A stretch of DNA of 64,000 nt from Inia geoffrensis (Eukaryota; Chordata; Mammalia; Artiodactyla; Iniidae): NCBI GenBank assembly GCA_036417435.1, contig CM070900.1, positions 116,390,315 to 116,454,314 of the forward strand, in the 5' to 3' direction. Positions 32,315 to 43,339 of the stretch are shown here, piece by piece; position 1 is the stretch's first letter; each line of letters starts with the position of its first letter. The notes under the pieces were generated by a model. The model saw only the letters and a program-made list of their open reading frames with translations. It was not told where the DNA came from and ran no database searches. A program made the position numbers and the translations under genes.

Positions 32315-33036
32315 AATTATTCACACGTGTACTTGTGAATTCCCTAGTTAGATGATAAAATCTTTGAGACCCAGGAATCTCTTTATTGTACTTTCCTTAT
32401 TGGTAATGTCATATTTATAGCTGGATTTCAGTAAATAGTTGTTTAATGTACTATACAGCACAAGACTCGGAAGCATTTGCACCCTGATACTTAGAGAAAG
32501 TTAATTAGCCAACAGGAATCCACATCAATGTAGAATTTACCTTGGACCAGGGTCGTCCCTAGGATTTGAAGGTTAATCAGCTAACAGAGTTGATTAATTA
32601 AACTGTTGTTTGCTGTCTAACAAAGCTTATTAAGGTGGACACGTAAGGCCTCCTTGCCTATTTATTCAATTTTCCAAGAGAAAAATAACTCACGTAGCCT
32701 GACAAGTCAGGCTGACTTACCCAAAATGGATCAGAGTTAAGAGTAAGGAGATTTTGTTTTAATTAAAAAAAAAAAAAGAACTTTTATTGTGGACGTTACT
32801 TTAATGCTTTCTCATGTCAATACGTTTAGTACTGTATTATATCCCTACTTTACAAATGAATAAACTAAATCACAGCCTGATTTGTCTGTCTCCACGAGAG
32901 GAAAAGACCCATCAAAGGGTTGGGCTGATCACATGGGCCTGACAGGGCATCCTGCACCCAGAGGGCCATGAATCTGCTGCCAACAGTCACCGAGTAACTG
33001 ACTCCCTTGTGCTCTGTTCTATGCCTGACCAACTCC
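32315..33036. other. Unique AT-rich sequence
   Basis: No gene. 32500-32680 contains several TTAATTA and ATTAAT sites. An A-run lies at 32763-32777. Confidence 0.45.
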
Positions 33037-33037
33037 A

Positions 33038-33600
33038 TTTTTTTTTTTTTTTGATTGAGATATTTATTTCTTTAAATATGGTAAAGTCTTCATTCAGGTT
33101 TAGGTCAGTTTTATAGCCTTGGAGTTATTTTGTCTTGTAAACTCAGTGTTTCCACAAGTTCATATTATGTGGTAAAAAGATGAGCACTTTTTTACATGAA
33201 TAATTATATATTTATGATATGGTTATTAGAAAAAAATGTATAACCAGTACACCAATCCTAATTTCAAAAATAGTATTACAAAGATGAGGTTAAATATTTT
33301 TAAGTGGTGAGTTGATATAAAGTTAATTTAATGAAAAACATTATATAATAGTTTCGGTATTGTGCAGACATCACCAATTTGTGAAAGGAGTAATAAGGGC
33401 AGTTTGGGGAAGACTGGTTTAAATTGACTTTGCATACCTCTCTGTTTCATTTTGAGTTGCTTTTATAATTTAACTTTAAGAAAAAATATCCATTTCTGTA
33501 TTCTCAGGTTCTTCAGCAGCTGTCTCAAAGTAGTCCCTCTTGAACCAACAACATATCTGTACTTCACTTGAAATTATGCAGCTGATTATGTGATTCCAAA
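33038..33600 (-). pseudogene. Possible retrotransposed mRNA 3' end (minus strand)
   Basis: On the minus strand the sequence ends AATAAA (33068-33063), about 10 bases, then a 15-base A run (33052-33038), as in a copied mRNA tail. Upstream lies AT-rich 3' UTR-like sequence. A 40-codon open stretch ends at a TAA near 33481 and encodes FKRDYFETAAEEPENTEMD just before the stop. I do not recognise the parent gene. The upstream limit is hidden by the MIR at 33615, and the only target-duplication candidate (gaccaactccat near 33027-33038 versus gaaccaacaacat at 33542) is poor. Confidence 0.35.
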
Positions 33601-33614
33601 TCACACTAAATACA

Positions 33615-33842
33615 AAGGTAGTAATAATAGCTTCATTTATTGACTATTAGCATGAATTATACACTGGTTTAGTCATTGTACATATAGTGTTGTTAATTAT
33701 CAGAACTCCTGTGGGGTAGGTATCATTATCCCCAATTTATAGGTGTGCAAACTGTGAAAGTGATAATTACCTATAGCCCCCTCACCTGCTAAATGTAGGA
33801 ACCAAAAGTGGAACTCAAATCTGTCACTCCCTTAAGTCTTTG
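33615..33842 (-). mobile_element. MIR fragment
   Basis: Reverse MIR: ATAGCTTCATTTATTGACTA, GAACTCCTGTGGGGTAGG, TATCATTATCCCCAATTTATAGG and CAAAAGTGGAACTCAAATCTG. Confidence 0.88.
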
Positions 33843-33844
33843 TT

Positions 33845-34848
33845 CTTTCCCCAATACACATTGCCTCTCTGTACTAAATTTCCTGAACTATACAGCCAAA
33901 TATTTTTAAATGTCGTACACAGTAAAGTTGCAGTGAGAATACTGAAGTTGTAGGAGAGCTATAGGCTATATCTGTATGTGTCTTTAAGTGAACTGAATTG
34001 ATTATATTTGTAAATGGGTTACTTCCAAAGTGCCTGCCACCTTATTATACCTCCTTTTCAATCAAGCCAACATTCCCTTCTTCCCATGGAGTTCAAAACC
34101 TGGCAACCGTATTCGTATATGAGACCCTAGCTGGTCCTGGCCCGCTAGGAGTCAACACCTTTCCTAAGTCAAAGTTGCTCTGATTGATTTTCTTTCCTGC
34201 AAATCTGGACTGAGGACTACTTTGCTAAACAGAGGACATGTAAATTGGGGAGCTGTGAACAGTAGAGGGTATAGAGAAGCAGAGAGGGAAGACTGAAACA
34301 GAGGTGTGCCTAGAACTGGAGAACAAGGCCTTGAGATGAGAGAGAGAGACAGACAGAGAGTGAGACTATATTACACAACAGAAAATTTAACACTTGGCCT
34401 CTAGCTAGAAAATTTTGAATGAAGAAGGGTATTTCAAGGAGTGTGATTCCCTCATGAGCCCCTTCTGCCCTTGTGCTCTGTGAAGTATCCTTACGATACA
34501 TTCTTATGTTTCAATCAAGCTAGTCTGACATGGATCTCTGTTATTATAACCAAAAGGGTGTTAAGTAATATAGTCGCAATGTTGGAAAGAAATTTCTCCT
34601 TAAAAACTTTCCTTGGAGTAACCTTGAACCATTCAGTTTCTTCTGATCATTTACTGGTAGTGATCATATTAGAGATGATTTCAGTTAGTTCTAGAAGCCA
34701 GTCCATTTAACCAAATTGTAATGTATACACTCCATGTACAGATAACTGACTCAAGTTCTTTGATGGGTTTCATTAAATTGTCCAAATATTTTTGCATCAT
34801 AAAGACATTCAAATGAGAATATATCACATTCTTCCCAAAAGAGCAAAA
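33845..34848. other. Unique sequence, no gene recognised
   Basis: A short GA run lies near 34339-34361. Nothing else. Confidence 0.5.

Positions 34849-34849
<1 letters not shown>

Positions 34850-34897
<48 letters not shown>
34850..34897. repeat. CA microsatellite
   Basis: An uninterrupted run of about 24 CA units; likely polymorphic. Confidence 0.98.
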
Positions 34898-34899
<2 letters not shown>

Positions 34900-36555
34900 C
34901 TTCATTTATCAAACAAACACCTATTCATCTCACTTAGCTCCCTTTAGTTGCGCCTTCTACTCATCCTGTCTTAACCATTCTTACTGGAAATTCCAGAATA
35001 ATTTTTGGCCCAGACGAAAGTAGAAGCAGATTTAGCAACCAAAGCATGTATATTTAAAAACTGCCCCTTACTTAGCATGTGTTAATATGATGGTGCATAC
35101 CAGAGAAACAAAATAAAATCATCACAAGAAACGACTGCAAAACACAAACACTCTGGATAGTTCAAATGAAGCCTTTCAGCTGGCTCAAACAATTTGGTTT
35201 CGATTTCATACATCACCAAAGTGAGGCATTAAAGAATACTCTATACAGGGCACTTTTTCTGTTGTTCATCCATGTTTTCCCCTGGGTTTAAGAAAGAAAA
35301 AAAAAAAAACAAACAGTGGAAAATCATAGCACTTTTTCATTGAATTGATTTCTTTAAATGAGTTTGACAATTAAAATCAGATTTTTTTTAAGCAAGAAAA
35401 AAATACATATGAGTAAGAAACTTATACTAAAAGTTTTAGCAGAATGTGGATTAAATTATTGGTTTTTAAACCATGCTTTAAAAATGGCATTGACTCTGGA
35501 ATGGAAAAATCAGTAAATCCAAAGTAGAACAAGATTTCGACACTAGTAAAGTTGAAAGCTAAATTAAAACTGTGTACATTATTTGCAAACGTAATAATCC
35601 TAGGGAGATTCTGACTATAACATCTTGCTAGCTGAAACTGATCTTTTCCTAAGTGTTTGCTTCCACTGATTGTTTCTAGTTTATTAGAGAAATTCTTCAG
35701 GCTATAGCTATTGAAATCTGCAGTTGATCCTTCAAGTAGATTTTGGGTAGCAAATCACATGGGTCTGACTATCCAGTCTGTTGGCCTTGTTTCTTTTGGC
35801 CTAAAAGTTTTTCCTTTCAATATTTCCTGCCCCACAAGAGGAAAGGAAAATCTAGGGAGGTGGGAGGTACCATTGCTTTGTGAGCTGCCATAAAAGTTGG
35901 CAGGTGCTAAGAGACTGCAGCGCTAGGAGACCACTAAAGTTATAAATACATGTTTTAAAAAAATCTTGTGAGTAGTACATAAATATTATTGTATGTCATG
36001 CCGTAGATGAGTTTACTTCTACAAAGTGAACCCCTTGCTGAAAAAAATGAGCCAGCAGAGATTACTTTTGATAGGAAGAATTAATGCAGAAGGCTTCAAC
36101 TGAATACTTCTTTTTGAAACCTAAAAACTCAATGTGCATTACTCATTAGGAGTAATTATTAAGCCCTGTTAATATACAAGTATATAGCAGAGTAATGGAC
36201 CAGGCTGGCCCCCCCCCACGGGAGAGTAAGCAACTTCCCGTGAAAAGCCTGTTAGAGACAATGTCTCCCTAAATTCCCACAGTGGTGCTTCAGTCCCTGG
36301 TTAATGCCAATGGAAACCTGTAGCTGTCAAAAAGCAAACACCTTTAAGGGTCCATGCAAACTCTTTCTGCTGCTTACAGGATCCTTCCTCTTACTCTTTT
36401 CTTTGGGAAGAAACATTTTTTCCTTTAGTCTCAATTTCAAGGACATTTCTTATCTGAAGCTTTTCCCCCATCAGCTCCTTCCTTTCACCCAACCACCACT
36501 GCAGCTGAATTAATAGATCAATCACGTGCTCCTCTGTGTTACGATAGCATTGTGT
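34900..36555. other. Unique AT-rich sequence, no gene recognised
   Basis: A C9 run near 36211 is the only low-complexity mark of note. Confidence 0.5.
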
Positions 36556-36559
36556 TAAT

Positions 36560-36730
36560 ACCTGTAGCACAGCACTTATCATGTTGTGTAACAATTAGCT
36601 CTGTATGCACGGATCTATCATCATGATCCTGGAGATTTTTGAAAGTGGGGACAATGTGTTCTTCATTTAGTGCCTTGTTTATAATAGGTACCCAAAAGAT
36701 AGTCATCAGAACAAGTGAATGAAATTCTCT
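36560..36730 (+). mobile_element. L2 3' end fragment
   Basis: TAGTGCCTTGTTTATAATAGG, GTACCCAAAAGATAG and GTGAATGAAATTC resemble the L2 terminus (tail of the last coding and 3' UTR segment). It is strongly diverged. Confidence 0.5.
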
Positions 36731-36734
36731 TAAT

Positions 36735-37505
36735 AGAAGTATACTCATGCTTTCACTCATTCATACCTCTATTCAACAAGTAGTGTTACTTAGAACATAT
36801 TTTGTGTCTTACTGCAAAATATTTTCAGATCCATTCCTGAGAAGTAGAGGGTAGAGAACTGGAGGTCCCCGGAAATCTTTCAAACGGATGACATCATGTA
36901 GTGGACAAGTGCAGAGAAAAAAGAGACAGGAATACAACTTCTCCTGATTAACAATTTTGCTTACGGCTATCTCTGATACTAAACATATAGCATGTGCTTG
37001 ATGAAGGCTTTTTGAATGATTGATTAATTGATTACAGTTGAAGTTCAACTATTTTCTGTCCAAGCAGGTGATAATAACATCTGCTAAAAATCTCATCTTC
37101 TACAAAAAACTTTCTTATAAAGTTTTCTCCTATTAACCCATATAAGACTGACTCCATTCCTTACTGAAACCTTTAAAATTTCTTGTTTGTATATCTTTAT
37201 ACTCTAAATATATATCATCATGATTATACTTGTATAGTATTTGCTGATAATTGGTGCCCTTTTTAATATGCTGATTTTCTCAGAATTAGAGAAAAACATT
37301 TTCTCTTTGAACTAAAAACTAATATTTTTATGCTTTTATAAACCAGGAATTTGATTAATTGGTTCTTTACTAGGAGAGTGATCACTTACATTAACAATGA
37401 TCACCCAGAGGCAGTGCAAGTTTTGGGGCTCCTTCTGTAGTCTCATCAAGTGACAAAATTACATTTGGTGCCATGTTAGTATCAAGCATAGATGACCATA
37501 CCATA
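36735..37505. other. Unique sequence, no gene recognised
   Basis: 37070-37170 may hold a trace of L2 (TTTCTTATAAAGTTTTCTCC), too weak to call. Confidence 0.4.
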
Positions 37506-37509
37506 ACTT

Positions 37510-37900
37510 CTTAAGCTTTCACAGTTGAAAGAGACTTTAGGAATACTCTGTTTCAAGTTCAGTGCAAGAATCCCTTCCCCGACTTCCACACCACTAAAAT
37601 CTGTGGCTATGACCAGGGGCAGAAATTGTCTTTCACATCGACAGGCTATTCCATTTCTGAAGAACTCTGATTCTTAGAATGCACTTCCCTTTACTGAGCT
37701 AAAATCAGATTCCCTGAACTTCAAACACTGATCCTGGCTCTAGCCTCTAGTGTTTCAAAGATCTAATCTAATCCCTCTTCAAATATTGAAAGGCAGCCAT
37801 GCTTCCCTCTAGGTATTTTCCAGTTCAATTTATAAATCTGAATAAATCTGTATCATCCAGCACACATGTGTCTATTAACCACAAGGACATCATGAGAGAT
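37510..37900. mobile_element. L3/CR1-like ancient LINE fragment
   Basis: GAAAGAGACTTTAGGAATAC, CTATTCCATTTCTGAAGAAC, CAGATTCCCTGAACTTCAAAC and AATCCCTCTTCAAATATTGAAAGGCAG follow the order seen in L3/CR1-type mammalian repeats. Orientation and exact family are not certain. Confidence 0.55.
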
Positions 37901-37904
37901 CACT

Positions 37905-39030
37905 TCAAAGGCCTTGCTCATGTACCAATGCCAGTATTTTTTCAACCACCAATTAAATAAGCAAAGTGAATTGGTCACAATTGCTCTTAAGAAACTCGTG
38001 GTGGCTCTTAATGATCACTGTCTACTTTTGGGTGCACATAGCAATATGCTTAGTAAATCATTTGGAAATTGGCTCATTTTGTTTCCAGAATCTCTATTTC
38101 ATTCTGTCACAATTCAACTGGTGGGCATGGGGTGGAGGCAGGGGTAGACTCTAAGTATTTGAAATGGAGGAAGGGGATAGATTTAACACAGGGAACTGGT
38201 TACAAAGAAGCAGAAAGTCTCACTGAACAGGGATTGGTGAGGCAACCCAGAGATTAGAAATAGCAGGAAGTCACTGGGACTTCTAGGCTAGAGGAGAAAA
38301 GGGAGGAGCCTATGAGACCAGGGCCAGGACTTAGTCACCCAGAGGAAGATGGAACTGGGACAGGAAGGTAGAGCAGGAGTTGCAGATACAGAGAAGCCAT
38401 GGGACATTTCCAGAGATATCAGCTGAGGCACAGAGAAAATAACCTGGCTTTCCCCTTCCTCCAGCCCTTTACTCTCCCATTGGGGTTTCCCACTGGCTGA
38501 ACCCACTGGGGAGTCAGCTGACATGGAAATCTGGGAAGTGCAGCGAGCAGGGAAGCCTGAGCAGAGCAGGGGAGGGGCAGAAATGGGTGCCTTTCCACAA
38601 CTCTCCATGATTTTTCAAAAATTACATACTTAAAGAATATTTCAGTACTTTTCAATAAGTATGACATAACTGTGTTGCTATTGTTGTTATTGTTGTTGTC
38701 ATTTACCTCCACAGCATTTACCAGTGTGTAGCACACAGGAGACACGAAATTAATACAATTTGTCTGATTTTGGAAAAATCGATTATTCCCTCAAAATAGC
38801 TCCTCATTTATTATCCCGTCTCTTGCTTGATGTTCAATTTCTGCTTAATCATGTTTGCATTACGTTTTTTAGTTTATAGCTGGTATTAATAAATAACTAA
38901 CTGGAATTAAGTCGATCTAATTTTTCTTTCTTGGAGGGTTCACTTGAAAACATCTGCACTTACTGATTGTTTTTCTAACAATACACACCCAACTTTCATT
39001 GTTATGAGCAACATAAAATGTATCATAAAA
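37905..39030. other. Unique sequence, no gene recognised
   Basis: A TTG/TTGTTG run lies near 38671-38700. Otherwise nothing. Confidence 0.5.
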
Positions 39031-39031
39031 G

Positions 39032-39264
39032 TGTTCAACTGAGGGCTTCCCTGGTGGCGCAGTGGTTGAGAGTCCGCCAGCCGATGCAGGGCACATGGGT
39101 TCGTGTCCCGGTCCGGGAAGATCCCACATGCCGCAGAGCGGCTGGGCCCGTGAGCCATGGCCGCTGAGCCTGCATGTCCGGAGCCTGTGCTCCGCAACAG
39201 GAGAGGCCACAACAGTGAGAGGCCCGCGTACTGCAAAAAAAAAAAAAAAAAAATGTTCAACTGA
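39032..39264. repeat. Target-site duplication, 11 bp, of the SINE
   Basis: tgttcaactga at 39032-39042 and 39254-39264, identical. Confidence 0.92.
39043..39253 (+). mobile_element. tRNA-derived CHR SINE, short form
   Basis: Starts GGGCTTCCCTGGTGGCGCAG, B box GGGTTCGTGTCCC near 39098, GATCCCACATGCCGCAG, and the CAACAGTGAGAGGCCCGCG end with an A20 tail. The flanks are identical. Confidence 0.97.
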
Positions 39265-39265
39265 C

Positions 39266-39600
39266 ATTTAAATGATGTACATCAAAAGGTCTTTGATATT
39301 ATATTTTCATTTTTAAAGTAATCCCCTTTTTTCTTTTGAAATTTTACTAAAAGAATATATACACAGTATCTATGGTACAAACATTTTAGCATTTTAACAG
39401 CCAGGTAGATTTATAAAATCGTCAGTCAGCTGACTGAAGTTATGAATTTCGCTAATCTTTCCACGACAAAACAATGGGCTTTCACAGTAATTGGCAGAAT
39501 TGAACAGTAATTGCATCGTTGTGTGGACTCAGGATGCATATCCAGCTTTTCCTGACTGTTCAAAGTAAACATTTTAATAAAGGACACACTACACTGATCT
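39266..39600. other. Unique sequence, no gene recognised
   Basis: Nothing assigned. Confidence 0.45.
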
Positions 39601-39604
39601 TCAA

Positions 39605-39965
39605 ATGGTGACATGTAGAGCTGTGCTGTTCCATATAGTAGACACTGACCATGGAAAGCTACCAGAAACTTGAGATGTGGTTCTTCTGAAATGGCATAAG
39701 CCAATTCTTCTGAATAAGCATAAAATATACCAAATTTCAAAGACTTAGTGTGAAGGAAAAAAAATGCAAAATACCTTATTTTATATTGATTTCATGTTAA
39801 AATGATAATCTAGATAGATTGCATTCAATAAAATGTTATTAAAATTAACGTCACCTGTTTCTTTTTACTTTTGAAAATTTGGCCCCTCGAACATTTAAAA
39901 ATATATATGTGGCTAGCATTTATGCCTTTCATTGTATTACTTTTGGGTGGTGCTGATCTAGAGCA
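39605..39965. mobile_element. Non-autonomous hAT-type DNA transposon
   Basis: The sequence follows a well-known mammalian MER-class element: AGCTGTGCTGTTCCATATAG, ACTTGAGATGTGGTTC, CAAATTTCAAAGACTTAGTG, TATTGATTTCATGTTAAAATG, CACCTGTTTCTTTTTACTTTTG, ATGTGGCTAGCATTTATG and a closing GGTGGTGCTGATCTAGAGC. I cannot fix the subfamily name. Confidence 0.72.
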
Positions 39966-39969
39966 AATG

Positions 39970-41215
39970 AAGAAGTGACTGTCTGCTGAGACAGGGCATA
40001 GCAACTGAAGGAGAAGTCACCTCTCCTTTTATTAGTTTGGTAATAGCAACAGATTCAATGTCAGACATTTAAAAGAGACAAGACTATTCTCTTCAGTCAA
40101 GCAAAACTCCCACTGTGGTTCCTAAGAGTTCTGCCTGAGTAAAACAAATGAGATTAGGCCCGTGATGTTTACTTCATACGAAAACATTTTTTTTCCCGAA
40201 ACTTTCTTAGTACACTGTTGGCTACCAGGCTGTGGAAGTGCAGACCCCAGAAAGGATGAAAGGACAATAAGGGAACAATTTGAAAGTGTTGTTTTGAAAC
40301 ATGTAACTAGTGCTGTCAGCCCGCTGGTTCTTTCCATTTTGTACATTTACATTTCCTGACTGTAGCTGAAGAACATTTCACTGCGTGTCACTATCAATCA
40401 TCCTTAACCTAGAAGTGCACTGTACATTAGTAACAGTTAATTGGCATATTTAAAGTAAATAGCTACTTAGTTTTGTTGTGAAGGTTTTGCATACAAATCT
40501 CTAACACCACAGGCTTTGTTTGTTTCAATAACAAATACCCCTGTCTGCACCATTGCCACTTCTGTCAGGAGATGAATAGAGATGCAATTGCATTGAAATA
40601 CCCGGCACACAAGACGACAGCCCGAATGATGTGCAATGGGTAAGCAGGCCTTCCTTGCTCATCAAAGATGCCCACACAGAGGGGAGAACACACACACATG
40701 AAAAGGAGAGGCAATGGCGAGTTTCAGAAGGATGGTCAAGAAAGAAAAACAGAAAAAACAGAAATTATAACTTTGCCTATACATTTTCTATGCGTTAATA
40801 ACCTGAATGGGAGATTATTTAGCAGACACTGTCTTGGCCCCTGCCATTTGTTCAGTGTCAGGTTCACACTCAGAAAGCCTCCCAAAGCTTAGGGAGAGAT
40901 ATCATTCTACTCTTCGTTCCCCTAGGAGCCCAGTAGCAAGTGGAATTGTGCCTCTTCCTTGGGTAGCAGAGCTGAAATGGGAGTGGGTTAGGTATTTGAT
41001 AAAAGGACATAAAATGACATGAACTTCTTTCCAAATGTGAAGCCAATACAGCTATAATATATACCTTAAAAACAAACAATCCACATTACATTTTGGGCGA
41101 ACTACTATATTTCCTAGACCTAGAGGGATGAATCTTTAAATGAGTCCCAACATTTCCTTCGCTACCAGCACCAAAAATTCAGAAGAGACTATCTGGTAGT
41201 TATGTGTGTCTGGGG
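39970..41215. other. Unique sequence, no gene recognised
   Basis: Nothing assigned. Confidence 0.5.
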
Positions 41216-41216
<1 letters not shown>

Positions 41217-41259
<43 letters not shown>

Positions 41260-41266
41260 TGTGTGT
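41217..41266. repeat. TG microsatellite with one interruption
   Basis: About 18 TG units, a GG break at 41252-41253, then about seven more. Confidence 0.97.
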
Positions 41267-41269
41267 ACT

Positions 41270-42320
41270 GTGAATCAGATGAAGTGCCACTCATTCCTCT
41301 AGCCACAACTCTGAAATAGAATTTCCACAGAAGAAACAATATAAATGGTTGTCCATATGGATCATTATTACAGTCTATAAAAACCCTATAAACTTACAAA
41401 AAGTTTTAAATAAACTAACATCATTAATAATAGTACAATTAGAAATCAGAAACCATAGTAATACTGTTGTTAGCACTAATAACATTATTTCAACTCTATT
41501 CAAAGGTTAAAGAAAAAAAGAACAGGTTTTATGGAAATAACCTGGAGAGAGCTAACCATCACTTATTTCTAATATTATTTCTTTGACAAAATTCAAATCT
41601 GACATACCAAAAAATATTTTCCTTAGAACATCATTGAGATACATCATCATTAAGCAGGCTTTGCTACTTTTATTATGGGCTATCAGCTATGGCATTTTTC
41701 AGTGCTTGGAATATGCCAACACGTCCTGCAAAGGTAGGAGTGGTCTGAGCATGTGTCCTTCATCCACTCCCATGTATCGCATCTACCTTGTAAGGAAAAA
41801 GAAGGAAAGTTGCAAATAATGTTATTTCAAACATCAGAAAATGTGAAGCGGGGAACCTCTCTTTCTCAGTAAAACTATCAGGAAGAATTTCCCATCTGTT
41901 CTAAGTTTCTAACATTGAACTCTTCAGCTGTGGTCCACAGTCTTTCATGGTTCACTATAAATTTCTAAATAGATGTTTTGCCATCACTAACTTAAAACTA
42001 AAAAGTCCCCCTGGTGTTTTCAAGGCTCTACTGCCAATGAAGCTTTTCCATATCTATTGGGAGCAACACCATCCCGGCTAATATTGGGGCAGCATGTGCC
42101 TCCTTGTCACACAGCCAGTCCAATTCAGGACTTCATCCTGTTCCTTCTCCTGGATAGTATTTCCAAGATGGATGTATTCCTTTCCTTCCACACCTACCAT
42201 TAAAGCTCCTGAGTAATGGTTAACACGTAACTAGATGACTGCTCTAACCTCCCTGTCGTGGGTGGATCCATTGTCTCTACTTTGATCCATCTTACATAAA
42301 ATGATGGAACTACAGACTCT
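41270..42320. other. Unique AT-rich sequence, no gene recognised
   Basis: A 78-codon frame at 41583-41819 has no recognisable domain. Confidence 0.5.
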
Positions 42321-42639
42321 AAAGTGGTGCTTCCCACAGACATAGAAAACAAACTATGGTTACCAAAGGGGAAAAGGGGGCGGGGGAGGGATATATTAGG
42401 AGTTTGGGATTAGCAGATACAAACTACTATATATAAAATAGATACACAACTAGGGCCTATTGTATAGCACAGGGAACTATCTTCAATATCCTGTAATAAA
42501 CCATAATGGAAAAGGATATGAGAAAGAATAGATAGATAGATAGATACTGAATCACTTTGCTGTACACCAGAAACTTACACAACATTGTAAATCAACTATA
42601 CTTCAATTAAAAAATAAATAAATAAAAAAGTGGTGCTTC
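42321..42639. repeat. Target-site duplication, 13 bp, of the L1
   Basis: aaagtggtgcttc at 42321-42333 and 42627-42639, identical. Confidence 0.95.
42334..42626 (+). mobile_element. 5'-truncated L1 insertion (3' UTR only)
   Basis: L1 3' UTR of the same type as 2380-2640: purine-rich GGGGAAAAGGGGGCGGGGGAGGG, ACAAACTACTATATATAAAATAG, GTATAGCACAGGGAACTA, and the terminal CTATACTTCAATTAAAAAATAAATAAA. A TAGA run sits at 42528-42546. Thirteen-base direct repeats flank it. Confidence 0.95.
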
Positions 42640-42960
42640 TTAAACTATCTGTGGTAGTGAACACAGTTCTTATTTCCTCCAATCCATAATGGACTGAAAT
42701 TTTGGTAAGCTAAAATAAAATGAATTTCTGGAAAAGTGATCACATGCTTGGATGTCACAGCTATGTCAAACTGCTATGGAAGTTTCTAAATGATGACTCT
42801 CAATTTCTGTATGTCTCATCATAGACCTTTACCAGTTTGCTCATCTAAATCAGTCTTTAGACCACACTCTGATTAGCAACAACGAGCTACCTTCTATCAA
42901 ATCACCATCATTTTCTAGGCTTGCCATTTGTATACTTCCAGTCCAAGCACCAAAAGTAAA
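42640..42960. other. Unique sequence, no gene recognised
   Basis: Nothing assigned between the L1 and the SINE. Confidence 0.45.
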
Positions 42961-42983
42961 TATAAAACTAAGTTATCTGTTCA

Positions 42984-43319
42984 GGGCTTCCCTGGTGGTG
43001 TAGTGGTTAAGAATCCGCCTGCCAATGCAGGGGGCACAGGTTCGAGCCCTGGACTGGGAAGATGCCACATGCTGCGGAGCAACTAAGCCCGTGTGCCACA
43101 ACTACTGAGCCTGCGCTCTAGAGCCCGCAAGCCACAACTACTGAAGCCTGCGTGCCTAGAGCCCATGCTCCGCAACAAGAGAAGCCACTGCAGTGAGAAA
43201 CCCGTGAACCGCAAGGAAGAGCAGCCCCCACTCACCGCAACTAGAGAAAACTCACGTGCAGCAACGAAGACTCAACGCAGCCAAAAATAAATAAATAAAA
43301 TAAATAAATTTATTAAAAA
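42984..43319 (+). mobile_element. tRNA-derived CHR SINE, long form
   Basis: Starts GGGCTTCCCTGGTGGTGTAG, B box GGTTCGAGCCC near 43040, several GCCACAACTACTGAGCCTG-like units, and a tail of AAATAAATAAATAAAATAAAT ending in an A-run. The flanks share aaaacta...tgttca with an internal length difference (42964-42983 and about 43320-43334), a decayed target duplication. Confidence 0.95.
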
Positions 43320-43339
43320 AAAACTATGTGTTCAAATGA

